Shown: piece by piece, positions 31,006-39,369 of the stretch
Layout of the letters: every line of letters begins with the position of its first letter
Numbering within the stretch: the first letter of the stretch is position 1
Source of the DNA: a virus
Length of the DNA stretch: 64,000 nucleotides
Virus record (IMG/VR): IMGVR_UViG_3300028800_000003
Location: 55,740 to 119,739 of that record
Reading direction: 5' to 3' (one strand)
Made by a program: the position numbers and the translations under genes
Notes under the pieces: generated by a model
The model's input: only the letters and a program-made list of their open reading frames with translations
The model's database searches: none
What the model was told of the DNA's origin: nothing

Positions 31006-31034
31006 AGTAATTGAAAAATCAGGAACGAGACTCG

Positions 31035-31295
31035 TTATTCAGCGACGCGGATCACGTCGAAGCGAAGATCGGGCGGCTTGCTCACCAAGTCTTCTTTGTT
31101 GGTGCTCGGAATGAACTTGAAACCGGCGTCCTTGGCCATGTCGTAGATGTCTGGGCAATGGCGATCGACCAGGTCTTTCAGTGTGTCGCTGTAATAGACA
31201 TTCTGACCGACCGTCGCGAATTGCAGCCGCGTCGACAGCTTTGTCAGTAACTCCATATCGCACTGAATAATCGCCGGGCGCTTTGCCTCCACCAT
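31035..31295 (-). CDS. Hypothetical protein, 86 aa, in tail operon
   Basis: Starts at ATG 31295 five bases after the upstream stop. It includes LLTKLSTRLQFATVGQNVYY and KEDLVSKPPDLRFDVIRVAE. No family recognised; its location upstream of the sheath suggests a minor virion or assembly role. Confidence 0.65.
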   Translation of the reverse strand: MVEAKRPAIIQCDMELLTKLSTRLQFATVGQNVYYSDTLKDLVDRHCPDIYDMAKDAGFKFIPSTNKEDLVSKPPDLRFDVIRVAE

Positions 31296-31300
31296 GGCGT

Positions 31301-31522
31301 TTACTCCTGGCCAGCCAAGGCGCCAGACAGCTTGCGCTTATCTGCCAGTTCGGCATCGCTGCGGAAAAAATCGCCGCTGGCGTGCTCGGGCTTCTCAATG
31401 ACGCGCACAACGCTGTGGCGATGCGGGCCGCGGCGCAGCTTTGCGACCAACGCCTGATCGGTGATGATCTGGCCCTTGGCGTATGACTCGAATGGCTGGG
31501 AGACAACAAGATGGATTTTCAC
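31301..31522 (-). CDS. Hypothetical protein, 73 aa, in tail operon
   Basis: Basic small protein starting MKIHLVVSQPFESYAKGQII. The opening resembles short phage proteins with a KOW-like strand (YAKGQIITD) found near tail sheath genes. Function unknown. Confidence 0.65.
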   Translation of the reverse strand: MKIHLVVSQPFESYAKGQIITDQALVAKLRRGPHRHSVVRVIEKPEHASGDFFRSDAELADKRKLSGALAGQE

Positions 31523-31536
31523 GGGCGTGATCCTTG

Positions 31537-32463
31537 TTAGGAATTGGTTGTCAGCGTCGGCGCATTGGACGGCACCGGAAGTTTTCCGGTGGGCGACACG
31601 GCGGCCTGGACTTGCTGTTGAGCAGCGCCAATCTCGTGAGCCGTCATGGCTACGGTCTCGGCAAATTCGATCTGGAAAAACAGGTCGCGCCGATAAAGAC
31701 CTTGGGATTGCGCCGTATCGAGAGTGACTGTCCGCTCATAGCGGATCATGGCCCAGACGCCATCAATCATTGAGATGCGGTTGAGATTGCGTAGTGGCGG
31801 GCTGATGATCTTGGAAACGGCAGTGCGCCAGGTGTCGGCGTCTTGATCGGCCACGTTGCACGGAGGTGACCAGATCGTGATCTGGAATTCCTTGCATTGC
31901 TGGCCGACGATTTGAATGGCGGTTCCTGCGGCCGTAACACGCGCTTCAACCGGAAGCGTGCTGTTGACGGTAATGACGGCGCCGCTTGATGTCGTGCCTG
32001 CGAATGATCCCGCAATGAGCGCAGCGAGTCCGCTGGCGATGGAATTGACTGTGTCGGCCGGCTGCACGGCATAGGAAAAGGCCTGCACATCCGCAGACCC
32101 GCCGACCAGCGCAATGACGTTCTGCGGTGTCGCTGTCGTGCCGGCGATAGTGATCTGATTTTTCTGCGAACCGCCAACCGTCGCCGTCAACGTATGGACA
32201 GGCGCCACGGATGGAATCCAGGAAAGCGGCTTGCGCGTGGTGTTGCGTTCAACGCCAATGCGCGTGCAGACTGAAACGATGACCAATCCTGGCATCCCGG
32301 ATGCGGACTGGCTGTTAGCGAGAGTGAAATCTGCCGTCGTTGGCCAGCCGCGAGCGACCTGGCACGGCACGCCGGCCGCGCACGACTGACCGGTGCCGTT
32401 CGGATACAGATAGCCGATGATCATCGATTTGAGCGTATTCTCGACATCAGTTTCGTCGCACAT
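31537..32463 (-). CDS. Tail terminator/completion-like protein
   Basis: 308 residues between head-tail joining and sheath genes. The ends (MIIGYLYPNGTGQSC near the start and MIRYERTVTLDTAQSQGLYR near the end) fit a neck or tail-completion alpha/beta fold. A LysM- or Ig-like insert lies in the middle (ITIAGTTATPQNVIALVGGS to AVITVNSTLPVEARVTAAGT). The C-terminal tail is Pro/Ala-rich. Assigned mainly by gene order. Confidence 0.6.
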   Translation of the reverse strand: MCDETDVENTLKSMIIGYLYPNGTGQSCAAGVPCQVARGWPTTADFTLANSQSASGMPGLVIVSVCTRIGVERNTTRKPLSWIPSVAPVHTLTATVGGSQKNQITIAGTTATPQNVIALVGGSADVQAFSYAVQPADTVNSIASGLAALIAGSFAGTTSSGAVITVNSTLPVEARVTAAGTAIQIVGQQCKEFQITIWSPPCNVADQDADTWRTAVSKIISPPLRNLNRISMIDGVWAMIRYERTVTLDTAQSQGLYRRDLFFQIEFAETVAMTAHEIGAAQQQVQAAVSPTGKLPVPSNAPTLTTNS

Positions 32464-32472
32464 TGAGCAACC

Positions 32473-32841
32473 TCAGATGTCGAGCAATTCGACCTGCAAT
32501 TCGTATCCCAGCAATTGAAAGTCTGGAGCGGCGACGCGATAGCGCAGACCGACATCGTCAGTGACGATGTCGCCATAGGTGATTGATCCGCACGGAGCAT
32601 TCGCGGCAGGAATCGTGATCAGATAACGTGAGCCGCGAGCATCGGTCGGCAAATCCGCTGGATTGCGCAGATTTGAGCCTCTGTAGGAAACATTGGCCGG
32701 GACGTTGGCGATGATGACGGTTTCGCCTGTCACCGGCGCGTCGCCACGAAAGCCGACATCGCCGACCTGCGGGGTATTACCGCTGGCGGCCGTCTTCATA
32801 CGGCTGACAGAAACGGTGCGCGGATAGAGCAAATTCACCAT
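32473..32841 (-). CDS. Head-tail joining protein candidate
   Basis: 122 residues, beta-rich: ETVIIANVPANVSYRGSNLR, SRYLITIPAANAPCGSITYG and a final FQLLGYELQVELLDI. The pattern is like small head-completion or neck proteins (gp6/gp10-like) and the order connector, then this, then terminator, then sheath fits. Confidence 0.6.
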   Translation of the reverse strand: MVNLLYPRTVSVSRMKTAASGNTPQVGDVGFRGDAPVTGETVIIANVPANVSYRGSNLRNPADLPTDARGSRYLITIPAANAPCGSITYGDIVTDDVGLRYRVAAPDFQLLGYELQVELLDI

Positions 32842-32859
32842 CCGCGCACCTGTCTTGAT

Positions 32860-33585
32860 TTATTTATGGAAGTAGCCGAGCAGCCAAGAAAGGCCAGGAA
32901 CATGCCACGTCGTGGCGGTATCGTTCGGTGCGATCTGCGGGACGATGACCGAGTCTGTCGCATCTGCTGGGATTGCGAACGGCACGAAATCGCCGAAATC
33001 GCCGTTGGCGACGTGGGTGGTGTCTGGATCGACATCGAGGCCGGCGACCTCGCGATCGGTCAACTGCCGCAGCTCGTAATTGCCGTTGGAGAGCGCATCC
33101 TTGCTACCGCGGAAGCCGCTCGACATGGTCAGCCAGCGATACTTGATCAGGCCGCGAGAAAAGAGCGTCGAGCACACATAACCAGACGCATATGCGCCGA
33201 GCGTGTAATAGCCACCGAGCGCTTCGCCGAACGCGCGGAAATAGTCGACGATGGCGAGGATGTCGGCTGGACCGGCGTCAAAGTCGACCGTGAGATAGAT
33301 CGCGGCGCCCTTTGGCGCGCCTAGCGTCTTGGCATAAGCCAGCGCCCACAGACCATTTTCGCGGCCACGCGCGGCGCCGAGCGTCGCCTCTTTCGCGCCA
33401 CCCTCGTAGATCAGAAAGACGCGCTTATTGACAGCGGCAATGGCTTTCGCCTCTGCCGGCTTGATCACCTTGGCCTCACCTTCAAGGCCGCGGGCGATGT
33501 ATCGGCCGAACGATTCCGTCCCGGCCGCCACGAAACGTGACAGCCGGGGCGTGACATCGTAGTTGGTGTCGATGATCGAGAACAT
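32860..33585 (-). CDS. DUF1906 (Rv2525c-like) glycoside-hydrolase-fold lysin
   Basis: 241 residues from ATG 33585, overlapping the upstream stop. The GH25-like TIM-barrel pattern is clear: FSIIDTNYDVT, RFVAAGTESFGRYIAR, KPAEAKAIAAVNKRVFLIYE, GAAIYLTVDFDAGPADI and YYTLGAYASGYV. DUF1906 proteins are thought to hydrolyse cell-wall glycans. Located in the head-tail connector region rather than the lysis cluster, it may be a virion-associated lysin or a second endolysin. Confidence 0.75.
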   Translation of the reverse strand: MFSIIDTNYDVTPRLSRFVAAGTESFGRYIARGLEGEAKVIKPAEAKAIAAVNKRVFLIYEGGAKEATLGAARGRENGLWALAYAKTLGAPKGAAIYLTVDFDAGPADILAIVDYFRAFGEALGGYYTLGAYASGYVCSTLFSRGLIKYRWLTMSSGFRGSKDALSNGNYELRQLTDREVAGLDVDPDTTHVANGDFGDFVPFAIPADATDSVIVPQIAPNDTATTWHVPGLSWLLGYFHK

Positions 33586-33986
33586 TACGCAGCCTTGGCC
33601 GGAGCCGCTGCGGTGGCAGCGACCGCAGCGGCCGTCGAGGCGGCAGCAGCCGCTTGTTTGGCAGCGACATAGCCGGCGACGACCGCCTGCGCGTTGGAAT
33701 TGCCGGCCTTCACGTTGGCGGCGAACACGTTGAGGGCAGCGACCGCGACGTTGGCGGCGTTGATGGAGGCCTGCACCGACGGCGTCAGAATGCCGGCCTG
33801 CTCGACCAGCGACACGACGGTCTGGATGTCGGCCGTAATGCTCGGCGCGTTGGCGGCGATCCATTTCAGCGCAGCGGCTATTTCCGCCTCTGCGACCGCA
33901 GCGCCCTGTTTGACCTTGGCGATGATGGCGACAACATCGGCCTCGGTGGTCTCGAAAATCGCTTCGACGCTGGAAAGAAAGCTCAT
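33585..33986 (-). CDS. Ala-rich helical hypothetical protein, 133 aa
   Basis: Almost entirely alpha-helical: SFLSSVEAIFETTEADVVAI, then EAEIAAALKWIAANAPSITA, ending in an extended AAAAAS/AAAPAKAA tail. It directly precedes, and overlaps by one base, the DUF1906 lysin gene. This could be a holin-independent lysin partner or a virion protein; no family recognised. Confidence 0.65.
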   Translation of the reverse strand: MSFLSSVEAIFETTEADVVAIIAKVKQGAAVAEAEIAAALKWIAANAPSITADIQTVVSLVEQAGILTPSVQASINAANVAVAALNVFAANVKAGNSNAQAVVAGYVAAKQAAAAASTAAAVAATAAAPAKAA

Positions 33987-34006
33987 TGGATAACTCCTCC
34001 TGGAAA

Positions 34007-34034
34007 ATAAAAAAGCCGCCCGTCGGGGCGGCTT
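34007..34034 (-). terminator. Hairpin plus U-tract, strongest of the set
   Basis: AAGCCGCCC-CGAC-GGGCGGCTT (34034-34013, minus strand) is followed by TTTTATTTTCC and AGGAGG, then ATG 33986. Confidence 0.8.
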
Positions 34035-34058
34035 CGAGAATGGAAATCTGATCTGCGA

Positions 34059-34994
34059 TCAGATGAACTGTAGACAACGGAAATTGTCGATCATGCGTTT
34101 TGTGTCGGCGTCAATCGCCGTCGGGGCGAAACGGGTGATTTCCGTGGTGCCGGTCTTGACCGTCTTCAACTGGCCTTGCAGCACCGTATTGGATGCTATC
34201 GAGTTGACCACGTTAGCCGTGGCCATTTTGATCATTGACGGCAACGCAGCCTGCGAATATCCGCAGACGTAATAGAGGCGCACCGAAGAAAAGTATTGCA
34301 GCAATTCGCCAGCCGGGACCCAAATCTCGCGAGCGGTGGTTGTCACCAATGTGTTCTTGGTGTCGAACGGAATCCACATCGGCGGCCCGCCGAATTCCTG
34401 AATCACCGCCAACAGATTGATGTCGGTATAGAGCCCCTGATCCTGACTGGTGCGACGGCCATAGCCGTATCGGCCGAGGCCGGACATCAATCGCACGATC
34501 GGACGCGACACGCGTGCCAACGAACGTTCGTCCGGGAGCTGTCGTTCCTCGAAAACGGTCATGCCGAAATCGATCGTGCAATTCGCGGCGTGCGTGTTGG
34601 CGACGCTTGTCAGAATGATGACGCCACCAGGCGCAATCGCTTGAACGGTGCAGGCTTCGGCAAGGTTGGCCGTGCCAATGTCGAGGATGACGACGCTGCC
34701 GATTACGTCGTCATTGAGCAATTGCGCTGGCGCCAGTTGGACACTGACTGCGTTGCCGGGATTGATGCCGGCGGGAGCCTTCAAGGTCGCGCGCGGCACG
34801 CCAGGCGGCTGCGGACAGTCGCCAAGCATGTAGGCCGGCTGGCCCAGATAATCGACGCCGTAGACCAGTCCTTCGGGCCGGTTGAGATATGAGTCGATCA
34901 CCAGTGATGCCTGGATGATCTGCGCGGTGGTCGTGCTCGATGGCAGACCGTATGTCGTAAGATCATCTGGAGGTGTCAGATACTGTGAGGGCAT
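34059..34994 (-). CDS. Head-tail connector/adaptor-like protein
   Basis: 311 residues. The start MPSQYLTPPDDLTTYGL and helix IIQASLVIDSYLNRPEGL are typical of the small connector fold (gp15/gp6-like). An inserted beta region and a C-terminal helix bundle (VVNSIASNTVLQGQLKTVKT) follow. It is longer than most connector proteins, which are nearer 100-200 residues. Confidence 0.6.
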   Translation of the reverse strand: MPSQYLTPPDDLTTYGLPSSTTTAQIIQASLVIDSYLNRPEGLVYGVDYLGQPAYMLGDCPQPPGVPRATLKAPAGINPGNAVSVQLAPAQLLNDDVIGSVVILDIGTANLAEACTVQAIAPGGVIILTSVANTHAANCTIDFGMTVFEERQLPDERSLARVSRPIVRLMSGLGRYGYGRRTSQDQGLYTDINLLAVIQEFGGPPMWIPFDTKNTLVTTTAREIWVPAGELLQYFSSVRLYYVCGYSQAALPSMIKMATANVVNSIASNTVLQGQLKTVKTGTTEITRFAPTAIDADTKRMIDNFRCLQFI

Positions 34995-35006
34995 CAGCGC
35001 ACCAGA

Positions 35007-35306
35007 TTAAGATGCAGCCGCAGCCGAGATTGTCCCCTCGGGATCAACGCCGAAATACTCGCCGTGCAGATTCGATCCGAGATAAGCGACGACAATCGGA
35101 CTGCCGCCAGGCGGCGTATAACTGATGGTGCAGGTCGCATCGGCGACTACGCGAATGAACTGGGTCGTCTTCTGGAAAGCGGAAGACGCCGAACCGCCGA
35201 TCGTGACGGTCTGCAATTTGGTATTGGCGTCGAGTTTCCCGAACGGCGGCACGCCGTTCTCGGAAATCACCAGTTCATCGAATTCGGTGACGAAGACAGA
35301 GGACAT
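35007..35306 (-). CDS. Hypothetical virion protein, 99 aa
   Basis: Beta-rich, starting MSSVFVTEFDELVISENGVP and with ATCTISYTPPGGSPIVVAYL. Similar short proteins near capsid genes are sometimes capsid decoration proteins. No firm family. Confidence 0.6.
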   Translation of the reverse strand: MSSVFVTEFDELVISENGVPPFGKLDANTKLQTVTIGGSASSAFQKTTQFIRVVADATCTISYTPPGGSPIVVAYLGSNLHGEYFGVDPEGTISAAAAS

Positions 35307-35334
35307 TGCCGTTCCTGAAAATGGATTGTTAAGA

Positions 35335-35409
35335 TGGCTCCGGGGGCAGGACTCGAACCTGCGACCATCCGATTAACAGTCGGACGCTCTACCACTGAGC
35401 TACCCCGAA
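35335..35409 (-). tRNA. tRNA-Asn(GTT)
   Basis: Full cloverleaf on the minus strand. The acceptor TTCGGGG pairs with CCCCGGA (one G-U pair). The D arm is GCTC/GAGC, the anticodon stem TCCGA/TCGGA with loop CTGTTAA (anticodon GTT), and the T arm GCAGG/CCTGC with TTCGAGT. The discriminator is G and CCA is encoded (35335-35337). It sits between two head genes. Confidence 0.9.
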
Positions 35410-35426
35410 TCGACTCCGCGGCAAGA

Positions 35427-35645
35427 TCACTTGCCGAGCAGGAGTCGGACTGTCCGTTGTTTGATGGAGAAGGTCTGGCCCGCGTAGATAGCGACCTCGC
35501 CGTCGGTCGGCTTGTCGAGGCTGTAGAGATTGCGCTCGCGATTGAGCAGCGCCTCGTATCGCTTGGCTTCGTCTTGCGTACCTCGCCCGTATAACGTCCT
35601 GGCGCCATGGGCTCGAAAGGCGTGAACGGGAGAGATAGCAGGCAT
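35427..35645 (-). CDS. Hypothetical protein, 72 aa
   Basis: Starts at ATG 35645. It contains KRYEALLNRERNLYSLDKPT and an SH3-like end (GEVAIYAGQTFSIKQRTVRL), so a small beta-barrel domain is possible. It ends 18 bases before the tRNA-Asn gene. Confidence 0.6.
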   Translation of the reverse strand: MPAISPVHAFRAHGARTLYGRGTQDEAKRYEALLNRERNLYSLDKPTDGEVAIYAGQTFSIKQRTVRLLLGK

Positions 35646-35646
35646 A

Positions 35647-36357
35647 TTAGCGGACGCGGCCAGAAATCAATGAGGCGAGACCGCCCAGCAGAGCATTGCC
35701 GCTGGCACGCACAAGCGGAGTGCGCTGCGCATGGCCGGTCTTGACCAGCCATTCGCCGAGGCGTTCATCGACACTGGCGCGGCCATGCGTAAAGACCACC
35801 TCGAACTGGCGCGGCACCGTCGTCGTGCCATCGGCCGATGGCTGTTTCCACTCGTCAGGAACATCGTTGGCGGACACGCCACCACCGAGACCTGGGACGC
35901 CAGGAGTGACATAGAGAACGTGACGGGGATTGGCGCGTTCTTTTGCGCCAGCGAGGAAAACAAACACTTTAGACCTCCGAGTTGACCGTATGGATTTGAG
36001 TTGATGACGCCATTCGCCGAAGCCGGCGAAGGCTCTCTCGCGCCCGGTCCAGCGCGATGAATCAATTCCACTGGAATGCTGGGTTTCAGCGGATGCTGAA
36101 ATCGGCTGACCCAGTAGAGTGGCTTTCAGTCGGTCTGTGCCCGAGACCTGTCGTGGCTTCTCTGACAGCGGCCGATAACGCCGCTGCGGCAACAGATCGA
36201 ATGCAAAGCGCCAGATGTGGCGCCACTGCAATTCACCGACCGGCGCGTAATGGCGCCGTCGCCAACACAGTGTGATAGCGGCATCGTATTGACCGTCAGG
36301 CCCGATGCGGCTCGGCTTGCCGACATTCAACATGCCGAGCCAGAACTTGAAAACCAT
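35647..36357 (-). CDS. Hypothetical protein, 236 aa, with an internal start
   Basis: One uninterrupted frame from ATG 36357, which has GGAGG seven bases upstream. The N-terminal part (CWRRRHYAPVGELQWRHIWR) looks like a small basic protein; a middle stretch of about 70 residues has low protein-likeness. A second in-frame start at GTG 35967 has its own GGAGGT and opens VFVFLAGAKERANPRHVLYV, which then reads as a clean domain. This may encode both a long product and a 106-residue short one. Function unknown. Confidence 0.5.
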   Translation of the reverse strand: MVFKFWLGMLNVGKPSRIGPDGQYDAAITLCWRRRHYAPVGELQWRHIWRFAFDLLPQRRYRPLSEKPRQVSGTDRLKATLLGQPISASAETQHSSGIDSSRWTGRERAFAGFGEWRHQLKSIRSTRRSKVFVFLAGAKERANPRHVLYVTPGVPGLGGGVSANDVPDEWKQPSADGTTTVPRQFEVVFTHGRASVDERLGEWLVKTGHAQRTPLVRASGNALLGGLASLISGRVR

Positions 36358-36483
36358 GCGCGTGCCTCCACGCGGTGTGAATTGAAATGCAGGGCTTGTC
36401 CACCTGCTCCAGCGCACGGAGTCGCCTACCGGACGCAAACAGACGCCACTACCGGTGCTGCACTACTCCCGTCCGGGGGGAGC

Positions 36484-36499
36484 CTCGCCCATGGGCGAG
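36484..36499. repeat. 16-bp perfect palindrome in the intergenic region
   Basis: CTCGCCCATGGGCGAG lies between the small head-region genes. There is no U-tract on either side, so it is more likely a protein-binding site or mRNA hairpin than a terminator. Confidence 0.5.
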
Positions 36500-36522
36500 C
36501 AATTGCGACATCGCGAGATGCG

Positions 36523-36732
36523 TTACACCTTGTGCCAGTGTTCCGCCGCTTCGGCGAACCGCGCGCGCTCGGCGAGTTTCACGTTGGGAGAGTGTGCGGC
36601 CTTCTCGATCTTGGCTTCGGGAATTTTCTTCCCTTGGGCGACGCCAAGGTCTTTATGCAGCAGACCCTTGTGCGACGGCTTGATCGGGCCGCCGGGACCC
36701 CAGGCTTGCGCCTGTTCAATACGTTCGGCCAT
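36523..36732 (-). CDS. Small conserved-type phage protein, 69 aa
   Basis: The product MAERIEQAQAWGPGGPIKPS continues into KGLLHKDLGVAQGKKIPEAK and KLAERARFAEAAEHWHKV. This basic GLLH-GVAQGKKIP-K pattern is widespread as a stand-alone phage ORF near structural genes; its role is unknown. Start chosen at ATG 36732 over the upstream ATG 36783 because of the family-like beginning and the AAGGA before it. Confidence 0.7.
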   Translation of the reverse strand: MAERIEQAQAWGPGGPIKPSHKGLLHKDLGVAQGKKIPEAKIEKAAHSPNVKLAERARFAEAAEHWHKV

Positions 36733-36813
36733 CACGGAAATCCTTCCAAAATAAATAACAGGGAATCTGCACGGCAACAGCAACGCCGTTACCGTGCAGC
36801 CGCTTGTTAGGAA

Positions 36814-37809
36814 TTACGGACGGACGACCGCGACGATCGAGTGGGCGTAGGTCGGACCCTTCGCCAGCACCGCGTTGAAATGCACGGCGACGTACTGGCC
36901 CTGCAAGCCGCCCAGCAAGCCGAGCTGGAAGATGCGGGGCTTGGGGTTGCCCTGACCGCCATCGATGTACGGCATCTCAACCATTCGCTCGGTCATGATG
37001 ACGGCGAAATAGTTGTTGAAGCCGGACGGAGGAGCCGAGAAGCCGAACGCCGCAGCGTTGGTGTAGGGCAGCCAGCGCTCGCTGATCAGAGGCAGGAGGC
37101 CCGCCTCGGTCTGGATCGCGCTCACCTTCACGCCGGCCTTCACTTCCACAGTGTCGAGCACGAGGCCCATGGCCTTGCACTCTTGGGCGATGTAGTTGGC
37201 GAGCTTCGGGTTGACGTAGATCGCCGTCGGGTCCGAGTCGAAATCGGTGCGGGCGATCATCGAGGCGACCTGTGCTTTCAGCCCGTCAACGATCGAGGAA
37301 CCGTTGCCGATGGTGGCCGTCTGCATGATCTGGTTGAGCAGGCCCATGTACTGCTGCGTGGTCGGGTTCGACAGCGACGTGTCGTTGCCGTTCCACACCG
37401 CAGCCGCCTCAAGGCGCAGGATCGCGTTGACGGCGTCCTGAATGTCCTTGGCCTCCAGGTAGGAGAACTGGCCTTGCTGTTTGGTCACGTCCACGTCGAA
37501 CAGCGAGAGGTTCGTCTGGACCGTGATGGCCTTGATGAAGGCCGTGCGCTCGACGCGCTGCGGGCCGGTGGCGGCTGGCGTCAGATTGCGCGGGTCGTTG
37601 AACGCGGCGGTGCCGATGTTCAACTGTTCAAAGTAGCGATGCGGATGGCCGGTAGCCGGCTTGGCAGAAACGCGATTGAGGAAAACGCTCGACCGCACAA
37701 CCTCGTCGACGATCTCGGGCTCGTAGCGGTTGATTTCAATCGCGCCGTTGCCAAGAAAGTCCGCGGCCGCGCTCACGGATTCAAAGCGCGCCTGAAACTT
37801 ATCAGTCAT
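36814..37809 (-). CDS. Major capsid protein
   Basis: 331 residues from ATG 37809 behind GAAGGATTTTTCC. It lies downstream of the protease/scaffold gene, as in HK97-fold phages. The sequence reads like an HK97-type capsid protein: N-arm helix (SVSAAADFLGNGAIEINRYE), E-loop/P-domain (LEAKDIQDAVNAILRLEAAA) and A-domain (DSDPTAIYVNPKLANYIAQE). An intrinsic hairpin precedes the gene, giving separate control from the scaffold. Confidence 0.85.
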   Translation of the reverse strand: MTDKFQARFESVSAAADFLGNGAIEINRYEPEIVDEVVRSSVFLNRVSAKPATGHPHRYFEQLNIGTAAFNDPRNLTPAATGPQRVERTAFIKAITVQTNLSLFDVDVTKQQGQFSYLEAKDIQDAVNAILRLEAAAVWNGNDTSLSNPTTQQYMGLLNQIMQTATIGNGSSIVDGLKAQVASMIARTDFDSDPTAIYVNPKLANYIAQECKAMGLVLDTVEVKAGVKVSAIQTEAGLLPLISERWLPYTNAAAFGFSAPPSGFNNYFAVIMTERMVEMPYIDGGQGNPKPRIFQLGLLGGLQGQYVAVHFNAVLAKGPTYAHSIVAVVRP

Positions 37810-37872
37810 TGGGGAAAAATCCTTCACGCGGCGCGGCGAGAAACGACGCACCGATCAAATGGATGGGGTGGA

Positions 37873-37898
37873 AAAAAGCGGGGGCCGAAAAGGCCCCC
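37873..37898 (-). terminator. Hairpin plus U-tract between scaffold and capsid genes
   Basis: GGGGGCC-TTTTC-GGCCCCC (37898-37880, minus strand) is followed by GCTTTTTTCC. The U-tract is four to six bases long. Its position between scaffold and capsid genes could set their ratio, or mark the 5' end of a processed capsid mRNA. Confidence 0.7.
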
Positions 37899-37929
37899 TT
37901 GATCAAACAAACCGAATTGTCAGATCGGA

Positions 37930-38652
37930 TTAGTCGATCGCGCCGACGTGGGCGAGAACCGTTTTCAGACGGAAACGATCCTCGGTCGCGAGACCGGCTT
38001 TCGCCATCGCGTCGTTGAGCGTGTTGAGCGGAATCTTGCTGCCGTCCTTGGGCAGTTCGATGCCGGCCTTGGCGATCAGCTTCTCCTCACCGGCGCTGAG
38101 TGCGTAGGCGAGAGTCTGGCGCGCCGGGCGCACGCCCTCGGCCGAAGCCGACAGCGTCTCGATCTTCTTTTCGGCGTCGGCCAGCTTGGTCTTGAGCGAA
38201 GCGACCTCGTCCTTGTGCGCGACTTCCGCCTTTTCGGCAGCAGCCTTCACCTCGGCGATCTGTTTGTCGGCCTCGACCTTCGCCTTCGCCGCAGCGTCTT
38301 CGCCGGCCTTCACCGCGGCCGCGTCGCTCGCCATAAAGCGATCGAACACATGGGACACTTTGCCCACGGCGCCGTCGGCACGAATGCCGTCAGCCATCTT
38401 GCGGAGAATCTGGACGTGGCCGGCGCTGGCATGCAGACCAATGCCTGCATCTTCCAACTTGTTGGCGGCATCCTCCAGTCGCTTCGCGTGCGGCTCGACT
38501 TTTTCGAGCACGTTCGCGGCCTGAACGTTCGCCATCTTCTCCGGCAGCTTCTGCAACTCTGCGATCTGAGTGGCCTGCGCAGTCACTGCGTCAGCGATCT
38601 GTTTGACAGACGCAGCGAGAGCGTCGAAATTCTTTTGGGCTTCTGCATCCAT
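37930..38652 (-). CDS. Nested scaffold protein (internal start of the protease gene)
   Basis: ATG 38652 is in frame with the larger gene and is preceded by AAGGAGATTTCAAG, a good Shine-Dalgarno with eight-base spacing. The 240-residue product (MDAEAQKNFDALAASVKQIA onward) is the coiled-coil scaffold alone, as in phage lambda C and Nu3. Confidence 0.6.
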   Translation of the reverse strand: MDAEAQKNFDALAASVKQIADAVTAQATQIAELQKLPEKMANVQAANVLEKVEPHAKRLEDAANKLEDAGIGLHASAGHVQILRKMADGIRADGAVGKVSHVFDRFMASDAAAVKAGEDAAAKAKVEADKQIAEVKAAAEKAEVAHKDEVASLKTKLADAEKKIETLSASAEGVRPARQTLAYALSAGEEKLIAKAGIELPKDGSKIPLNTLNDAMAKAGLATEDRFRLKTVLAHVGAID

Positions 38653-39276
38653 CTTGAAATCTCCTTGATCTGAAAGATGGGCCACTACGTCGGCAGCACG
38701 TTCGGCTGCTTCCTGTGCGGCGTTAATTGACGTTGATTTGTAGGCAGCCTTATTCTTGAAAAGAATTGCTGCACCAGTGAAGACAAGTTCGGTAACAGAA
38801 ACAGGATTCAGCTTGGGATCGTTAGTCCACAAGTTGCGTGCCTCGAAACTCATTCCGAGGTCGTCCTTGTTGGCCTTGATCTCTTTTGCCAACTCCGGGA
38901 AATCGGCAGCGAAGATGTAGCCGTCGACGACGATGGCGTTACGCCCATTCACTTGTTTGATGTCGGCGGCGCTGATCACGCCAATCTTGTTGCGCGGCGC
39001 GTGCGCGGTCAGATCGGCCATGCAGCCGATGCCCATGCCGATCAGAGAGTCGAGCGCGTCGCGCGCGGCGCCCGCTGTCACGAGGATGCGCTTGCCGCCG
39101 GTGCCTTCCGGCGCGGCGTCAGACGGTTCATCGATGTACGTAAGCACACCTGAGAACGGCATCTTGTTTGGATGCGTCTTGATGTCGAAGGCCGCGGCTT
39201 GCAGCGCGACAGTCGAGAGCATCACGGCGCGCTTGTCGTCGCCGTGGCCGGAATCAACCGGAACGTGGTCAGTCAT
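37930..39276 (-). CDS. Prohead protease fused to scaffold
   Basis: 448 residues from ATG 39276. The N-terminal half is a capsid-maturation-protease-like domain: SGVLTYIDEPSDAAPEGTGG, MADLTAHAPRNKIGV with a candidate catalytic His, LGMSFEARNLW with a candidate catalytic Ser, and the closing ILFKNKAAYKSTSI. The C-terminal half is a long coiled coil (EDAAAKAKVEADKQIAEVKA and more) of scaffold type. Cleavage would release the scaffold and mature the capsid. A nested start codon gives the scaffold alone. Confidence 0.75.
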   Translation of the reverse strand: MTDHVPVDSGHGDDKRAVMLSTVALQAAAFDIKTHPNKMPFSGVLTYIDEPSDAAPEGTGGKRILVTAGAARDALDSLIGMGIGCMADLTAHAPRNKIGVISAADIKQVNGRNAIVVDGYIFAADFPELAKEIKANKDDLGMSFEARNLWTNDPKLNPVSVTELVFTGAAILFKNKAAYKSTSINAAQEAAERAADVVAHLSDQGDFKMDAEAQKNFDALAASVKQIADAVTAQATQIAELQKLPEKMANVQAANVLEKVEPHAKRLEDAANKLEDAGIGLHASAGHVQILRKMADGIRADGAVGKVSHVFDRFMASDAAAVKAGEDAAAKAKVEADKQIAEVKAAAEKAEVAHKDEVASLKTKLADAEKKIETLSASAEGVRPARQTLAYALSAGEEKLIAKAGIELPKDGSKIPLNTLNDAMAKAGLATEDRFRLKTVLAHVGAID

Positions 39277-39306
39277 CGCAGTATGCAACCTGTGCTATAT
39301 GTGCTG

Positions 39307-39326
39307 GCCGGTTACACGCGACCGGC
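39307..39326. promoter_or_regulatory. Inverted repeat in the divergent promoter region
   Basis: GCCGGT-N8-ACCGGC lies between the leftward protease gene and the rightward operon. It could be an operator or an mRNA hairpin. Confidence 0.4.
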
Positions 39327-39369
39327 TTAACCTATTGATTTTGCGAGGATAAAAGCCAGGAAGAATGCC

